This document shows positions 58,281 to 64,000 of a stretch of DNA of 64,000 bases, in pieces (the first letter of the stretch is position 1; each line of letters begins with the position of its first letter). A model generated the notes under the pieces. The model saw nothing but the letters and a program-made list of their open reading frames with translations, searched no databases and had not been told where the DNA came from. The stretch is from Trifolium pratense (Eukaryota > Streptophyta > Magnoliopsida > Fabales > Fabaceae): positions 38,552,409 to 38,616,408 of the forward strand of contig NC_060065.1 in assembly GCF_020283565.1 (NCBI RefSeq). Reading direction: 5' to 3'. The position numbers and the translations under genes were made by a program.

Positions 58281-61200
58281 TGGGTAAAAATAAAAAGCGT
58301 GAGGCTCAAAATACTAGGAATGATGATGATAAAGGAAGAGGTGGAAGAATCACTTCATCCAATTTACCAACTCAAAAACCTCTCCCATTACCATTACCAC
58401 AAGTTACTTCTTCAATGTCTAAGAAACCAACTCATAATTCTGGACAAAGTTCAAATACCAAGAAATCTACCAACAAGTATGGTTTGATTCCAGATAACTT
58501 CACCTCCCTTGAACAGGTATGTATGTTTCTCATCTAATTGCTTTTTTTTTTGTAATCACAGATATTAGTAGTTAATTATTATGTTATGTTAGAGAAAAGA
58601 GTTAATGTTTCTCTAATTACTTTTCTTAAATACTGAAGAATTTGTGCTAGTTCTTAAACCTTTCTTGTTGCAGTATTGCTACTTCTGTTGTCAGTTCATT
58701 CTCTCTGAGAAATTTATGGAAGTATTTTTTAAAAAAAATTGGTTTAGAATTTGTATATCAAACCATTAGGCCTAAAGTAATAAAAAAATAGATTATAGTA
58801 GTAGTAATCTGTCATGAAAAAATAGTAATCATAATTTCATTGCAACTCTTGTAAGCTATAATGTTATTGGCAAAGTGTTATTTTCATTGGATTTCATTTA
58901 ATTTTCGTTACCCTTTTTTTTTTATAGGTTATTGCAGCCCTGAGGAAAGAAGGTTTAGAATCATCAAATCTCATCCTTGGGATTGATTTTACTAAGAGTA
59001 ATGAGTGGACCGGTAAGTTGTAGTACTACATGATCAAAATTTGACCAAGTGATTCCATCATTAATCCATTGTTGAGAGCCATGATTAAGAGCCAATGTTT
59101 GCTATATATATGGTATATGGTTATATCAATGTTTTAAAAATCAAATTGAACATCAAACCGATAAGACTTTTGGGTTATGATTAAACTGTTTAAAACCGCT
59201 CGAAACAGGATGAAGCCACAAACGCACCGTTCACAATGTCAGTTCACGGTTCAACTGATTGAACCGTATGCTTTGAATTCTTAAACATTGGTTATAATTT
59301 CTTCTTTAAACGATTTTTTGAAGTGTTCCCTTAATGCATTCAATTTTTTTTAAGGAAAAAACTCATTCAATAAGAGAAGCCTTCATGCAATTGGAGATAC
59401 ACCTAACCCCTATGAGAAAGCCATCTCAATTGTTGGCAAGACTTTGGCTCCTTTTGATGATGACAACTTGATTCCATGCTTTGGCTTTGGTGATTGTAAG
59501 GCATCTAATCCTTATAAAGTAGAATAGTTTTTTTTTTCCAATTCAATTTATAGCTCAAATTTTTCCATTCATTATACAGCTACCACACATGATCAAGAAG
59601 TATTCAGCTTTCATAGTGATCATTCACCTTGCCATGGCTTTGAGGAAGTTTTGGCTTGCTACAAAAAAATAGTTCCAAACTTGAAACTCTCAGGTATATC
59701 ATCTTTACTTTTATCTTAGTATTATTCTTATAAACTTATTGTAATCAATCAGTTCATTATGTTGCAATTGTTAGATGTAGACTACCTTTAATTTCGGTTA
59801 ATTTTGAATGGAAAAACAATGTATAATTATAGTTAGGGATGCATCTATGACCACCATAGCGAATTTTCCCCTACCAGGATTTTGATAACTCAGTATGAAC
59901 GACTTATTTATCCGTTTTTATTAACGACTTGCATGAGGACATCAAAGGATTTTAAATTTTTGGAATATGTAGTAAAAATTTATAGACATAATCTAAATGT
60001 TATAAACTTTCAATTCAACCGATAGTTTCGTAATGCATGTATCCAATAAAATGTCGTTAATCGGTATAATTTGATCTCTTATGAGTATTGCCTCCAAAAC
60101 TTAAAATATGTAGATTGTAGTCTTTTGTTTTATGATAAATGGCTGAAGGAATAATTGGGTTTTGTGTGAAGGACCAACTTCTTATGCTCCTGTGATTGAA
60201 GCTGCCATAGACATAGTTGAGAAAAGTCATGGCCAATTCCACGTGTTGGTTATCATTGCAGATGGTCAGGTATATATAAAATGTTAATTTTACCTTGATT
60301 AATGCTTTCAACTGTTTGCATAAGTTTGTCAAATCATATTCATATATGAGATTTGTGATATTTTAAGGTTACAAGAAGTGTAGATTATGATGATAAGGAA
60401 CTCAGTCCCCAAGAAGAGAAAACAATCAAAGCAATTGCTGATGCAAGGTAGAGACATAGTATAATTTTCGTTTATTTGGGGATTAATATGAAATTATACA
60501 TTATCTTCCTATTGTTCTGTTTTTAAAGTACTTAAAAATGATTTCATCTGATTAATAACATTAATTTATATCTATATTTTTATTTTTTATTTATGATACA
60601 GTAAATATCCACTTGCTATAGTCCTGGTTGGAGTTGGCGATGGACCATGGGAAGACATGGAAAAGTTTGATGACAAAATTCCAGCACGCGATTTTGATAA
60701 TTTTCAGGTATTACATAGCAATCTTACATTAAAATTGGGTATCATAAAGTCATAACATATTTCAATTCGTATCTGGTATTCCATACTTTTATATATGCAA
60801 CTGATATTTTCAGCTAAATGTTAGTTATCGGATAATCTAACAGCTGAATTCTCCAGTCTTTAGATTAGTCTACCGACTGATATTTGACTAGAAGAACTGC
60901 AACATTCTTTTTCATCACGTGATCGCATATATTTTCATTATGTGCAGTTTGTTAATTTCACGAGGATCATGTCTAAAACCACAAGCCCCGACGAGAAAGA
61001 AGCAGCTTTTGCTCTGGCTGCTCTCATGGAGATTCCCTTCCAATACAAAGCATGTGTCGAATTTCGTAAACTTGGGTACAACGCTTAAACCTTAACCTAT
61101 ATTTTGCTACCTATTCTATAAAAAATATATTCTTTTAACGATGTGTGCCAGAATTTCACACATCTTTTTTCGTCATATTTTTCTATATGTCTGCAAACTT

Positions 61201-62263
61201 GCACGATATCTTTACTAGAACTACATGAAAAGTGAATGGACCTATAATATTAGTACTATACATTTGATTCATTATGTTGACAACTTTCTTTGAAACAATT
61301 CAATTTTTTTCGTCTCAACTGACACTAATTAAAATGATTAATTTTTTCTTGTTCTTTTTGTGTTTATGAATAACAGACGTGTGACAGGAACAGCAAAGAG
61401 AATAATTCCGAAACCTTCACCTGTTCCTTATTCTCGGCCTGCACCAAGCAATTCGCCAGCAGCAACCACAGACGAGCAAAATCAATCTGTTAGTATTAAA
61501 TTAAAGCTTAAGCCACACTACATTATCTTCACTAATTATAATTTTAGTATGTTAAACCGGAGAATCCACTTCCTTTGGAGTGAACAATTTAGTTTAGAGT
61601 GATATATTTACTGATATTGAAAGAAAAAAAATCAGTGGTTGATATCGTAGTCCAACAACAGAATAAAAAAAGTGAATCAAATTTTTACCGAGACTAAAAT
61701 TAAACATTCTTGATTAGAACCAATTCAGAATTCACCAACATATTAATCTCATTTTATATATAATTGTGTAACCATTGTAATTATGTAGGCCTGTCCTATT
61801 TGTCTGACCAATGCAAGGGATTTGGCGTTTGGATGTGGGCACATGGTGAGTTTATAACCACTTTGAATTTAGAGTAAATAATCAAACTAGTTCTAAAAGA
61901 TAGTTATTTGAATTTGAAATTACAACATTCAAATCAAGTCTTTGACTGTTTAGTTGATCAATCAAATTAAACCTCAAGAAAGAAATTTCAGGGTTTAATT
62001 TGATCGATGAAATACACATGTTGCGACAATTTGATGGTAAAAAATCATTGAGGGGTATTTTGAAAGTATTATATCTTTTAGATAGTTATTTGATTATTTA
62101 CTTTTAAAATTGTCTTAATTATTTCTCTAATTGTTTTTAGATTTAATTAAGTTTTTAACAATATTTTGTAATGCAGACTTGCAGAGATTGTGGATCAAGG
62201 TTAAGTAATTGTCCTATATGTAGAGTGAGGATTACTAGTCGTCTTAGAGTATATAATGGATGA
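58268..62263 (+). CDS. RGLG: RGLG-type E3 ubiquitin ligase (copine/vWA plus RING)
   Basis: Homologue of the RING DOMAIN LIGASE family, which ubiquitinates targets in hormone and stress signalling and is held at membranes by N-myristoylation. Eleven exons, all phases closing, 418 codons: 58268-58516, 58928-59012, 59355-59495, 59580-59693, 60172-60269, 60368-60447, 60602-60707, 60948-61075, 61377-61488, 61789-61845, 62177-62263. The protein starts [10 protein letters not shown] (Gly2 myristoylation-like), has a Ser/Pro/Lys-rich linker to about 70, a copine-type vWA domain about 84-340 with MIDAS DFTKSN at 103-108, and a C-terminal C3HC4 RING at 373-405 ([17 protein letters not shown]...CPIC). 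All RING ligands are present. Length is normal for the smaller family members. Which subgroup (RGLG1/2 or 3/4/5) it belongs to I cannot settle. No neighbours are functionally linked. Confidence 0.93.
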
Positions 62264-62515
62264 TTTTACAATGCATATGATGTACAAAAAATAGTTTGCA
62301 TAACATATACAGTATATACTTTTTTCTACGGTAAGATATATATACTTAAATGTAGGGTTGATGGTATTGTTTCATGAGTGTGTTGAAAAGTTTAGATGTG
62401 TTTATGTAAGTTTGAACTCTCTCCCTTTCTAGTTGATCGTCTCTTTAAAAGTAACGAAAAATTCAATTTCATTTGCATTTTCTATGTTCATGGCACAATT
62501 AGCCTATGATCCTTT
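62264..62515. other. RGLG 3' flank
   Basis: Likely 3' UTR and downstream DNA. No canonical AATAAA near the stop; AT-rich text could hold a plant-type poly-A signal. Confidence 0.4.
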
Positions 62516-63441
62516 AGGACCCGTTTGATGCGCAAGATATGATAGTGACAGGATATGATATACAACAAGATAGTGATAGGATATGATATCAGCAGAATAA
62601 CAGTTATCCTCAGTTATCCTATCATGTGTTTGTTGCACACATGATAACAAACATGATAACTATTATATCATATTTTTAATACATACTTGTTCACACCAAT
62701 ATGATAAGATACATAACATATTTAAATGGAAAAATTACCCTTGTAAAACAATTGTTATTTTTTTAAAATTATATTGTAATACTTTGAATTTTATAAATAA
62801 AAATATAAATAAGTAATCAAATATCTTTAAATTTTAAATACAAATCATGAGAAAATAAACAAATTAAGTTTTTTATATGAATCATGATCAAATAAATAAC
62901 TCAATTATACATGTTAGATAAACTAAATAAATATATGATACATCTCATATGTAAATAATAAAACTACCATCACAAAAGAATTATATTTAAGTTGTTATTA
63001 AATTTAAATTAATATTCCTATTTTGCAATTTTTTAATAATTATTTTACTTTAAAATATTGTAATTTTAGGAGAATTTTGATTTTTTAGATTATATAAATT
63101 ACAAAATTACCCTTGTGAGAAAATCACACACACACATATATTTAAAAATTAATTATTTTATTATTAATTTACTATCAAATTATTTTATTATTTATATTTT
63201 ATTAATTTTCAATTTTTTATTTTAAAATATATTTTATAGAATAAATAAAAAAAAATTCTTATCATATCCTGCTGGTAACCCAGCTCAAATTCAGGATAAA
63301 AATTTTAACTAGAGAAACAGGATAGAATAAACTTCAGGATTAACTTATCATATCCCGCTGTGTCACCAAACACTGGATTGAGACATGATATGATACAATT
63401 ATCCTATCATGTCTCTTATCCTGTGCACCAAACGGACCCTT
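62516..63441. mobile_element. hAT-like non-autonomous element
   Basis: Left end 'ggacccgtttgatgcgcaag' with 'gacaggatatgatat'; right end 'tgtgcaccaaacggaccc' preceded by 'atgatatgatacaattatcc'. Ends are imperfectly complementary. The interior is AT-rich with no ORF. About 925 bp. Confidence 0.7.
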
Positions 63442-63549
63442 AAAGTAATATTTGTTTGAATTGTAGTTTAAATTTTGACTAGTAAGATCCACCATTGTAC
63501 CAGGAGTCCGGGATCCATATTGGATGATTCTAAGTAATTATTTTTTTTT

Positions 63550-63688
63550 CTATTTTTTTTTTGTCAAGTAGTATAGTGGCTAGAAATTTCACCCTTAATG
63601 TAGATAAGTCGGATGATAGGGGTTCGAACCCCGACCCACTACATATATATAATGTAATGTCCTGCCAATTGAGCTAAGTTCGTGGAAC
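63550..63688 (-). repeat. tRNA-derived SINE, reverse orientation
   Basis: T run, 'gtcaagtagtatagtggcta', B-box complement 'ggggttcgaaccccg', then 'gccaattgagctaagttcgt' (complement of the A-box side). The best-preserved member of the family in this window. Confidence 0.75.
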
Positions 63689-63689
63689 A

Positions 63690-64000
63690 TTTATTGTTCT
63701 TTTTAATTCACATTAAAAATACTAATTTACAATTAATGTGAAACGAAGGAAATATACAATTTGTTTCTAAATCATGATGTTTGAGAGCATATTGTTGCAA
63801 TTGAAAAATACAGTACTAGTTAGCATGCCTTGCGTTTGTACGAGTCAATAATTATACATCAATTATATTACATCTCTTTTGGCTGATAAATAAAGTAATT
63901 CATACGCGTAGAAACGAAAAATATTTAGGCATTATATTATTGACATTGTCTAATGTATTTCCACCAACTTATATAAACATGAAAGTACAAACAATTATAT
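63690..64000. other. Intergenic, nothing recognised
   Basis: AT-rich to the window end; no gene, RNA or element boundary seen. Confidence 0.5.

Overview
This window is plant nuclear DNA. It is AT-rich, has genes with many introns, and is packed with plant transposons. The gene set, a SIRE/Maximus-type Ty1/copia element, TRIM fragments and tRNA-derived SINEs point to a legume (Fabaceae), probably Medicago or a close relative. That placement is inferred from familiarity with these repeats, not from a database search.

Layout. (1) 1-2460: a SINE cut by the window edge, an unrecognised coding-like fragment, a partial MITE, and the 3' relic of a type II metacaspase pseudogene. (2) 2463-10910, minus strand: FORGETTER1 / Strawberry notch (FGT1/SBNO) copy A, 32 exons, 1,234 codons by my reconstruction. 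(3) 10.9-21.0 kb: transposon-filled intergenic DNA with a SINE, a 111-bp tandem repeat, a dimeric fold-back MITE in TA microsatellite, a Helitron-like 3' end and three large fold-back elements, two of them nested and one with a perfect 9-bp target duplication. (4) 21.05-22.0 kb: a second, longer metacaspase pseudogene. (5) 23190-38195, minus strand: FGT1 copy B, the same 32-exon structure and 1,232 codons, with introns swollen by insertions. (6) 38.3-41.8 kb: a fold-back MITE in the copy B promoter, a decayed LINE ORF1 with an RRM, and a FAR1-domain pseudogene. (7) 41874-49228: a complete-ended Ty1/copia element of SIRE type with 986-bp LTRs that look identical and a perfect AAATG target duplication, whose single long ORF has lost reverse transcriptase, most of RNase H and part of integrase. 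(8) 49.2-58.2 kb: MITEs, SINEs and a TRIM. (9) 58268-62263, plus strand: an intact 11-exon RGLG-type E3 ubiquitin ligase (copine/vWA plus RING, 418 codons). (10) 62.5-63.7 kb: a hAT-like MITE and a SINE.

How the pieces relate. The metacaspase relic plus FGT1 block occurs twice in the same order and orientation, so a segment of at least about 9 kb was duplicated in tandem and the copies then diverged. Both FGT1 copies keep the Walker A, DECH, PHD and Strawberry-notch C-terminal motifs. Copy A has lost the cysteines of its first zinc ribbon, changed its start codon, lost a canonical splice acceptor and lost 17 codons in one exon. FGT1 homologues are chromatin-associated helicase-like proteins and RGLG proteins are membrane-linked ubiquitin ligases. 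Nothing in the sequence ties the two functionally.

No prokaryotic, CRISPR or phage features are present. The least ordinary items are the diverging FGT1 pair and the recently moved retrotransposon that lacks its own reverse transcriptase.
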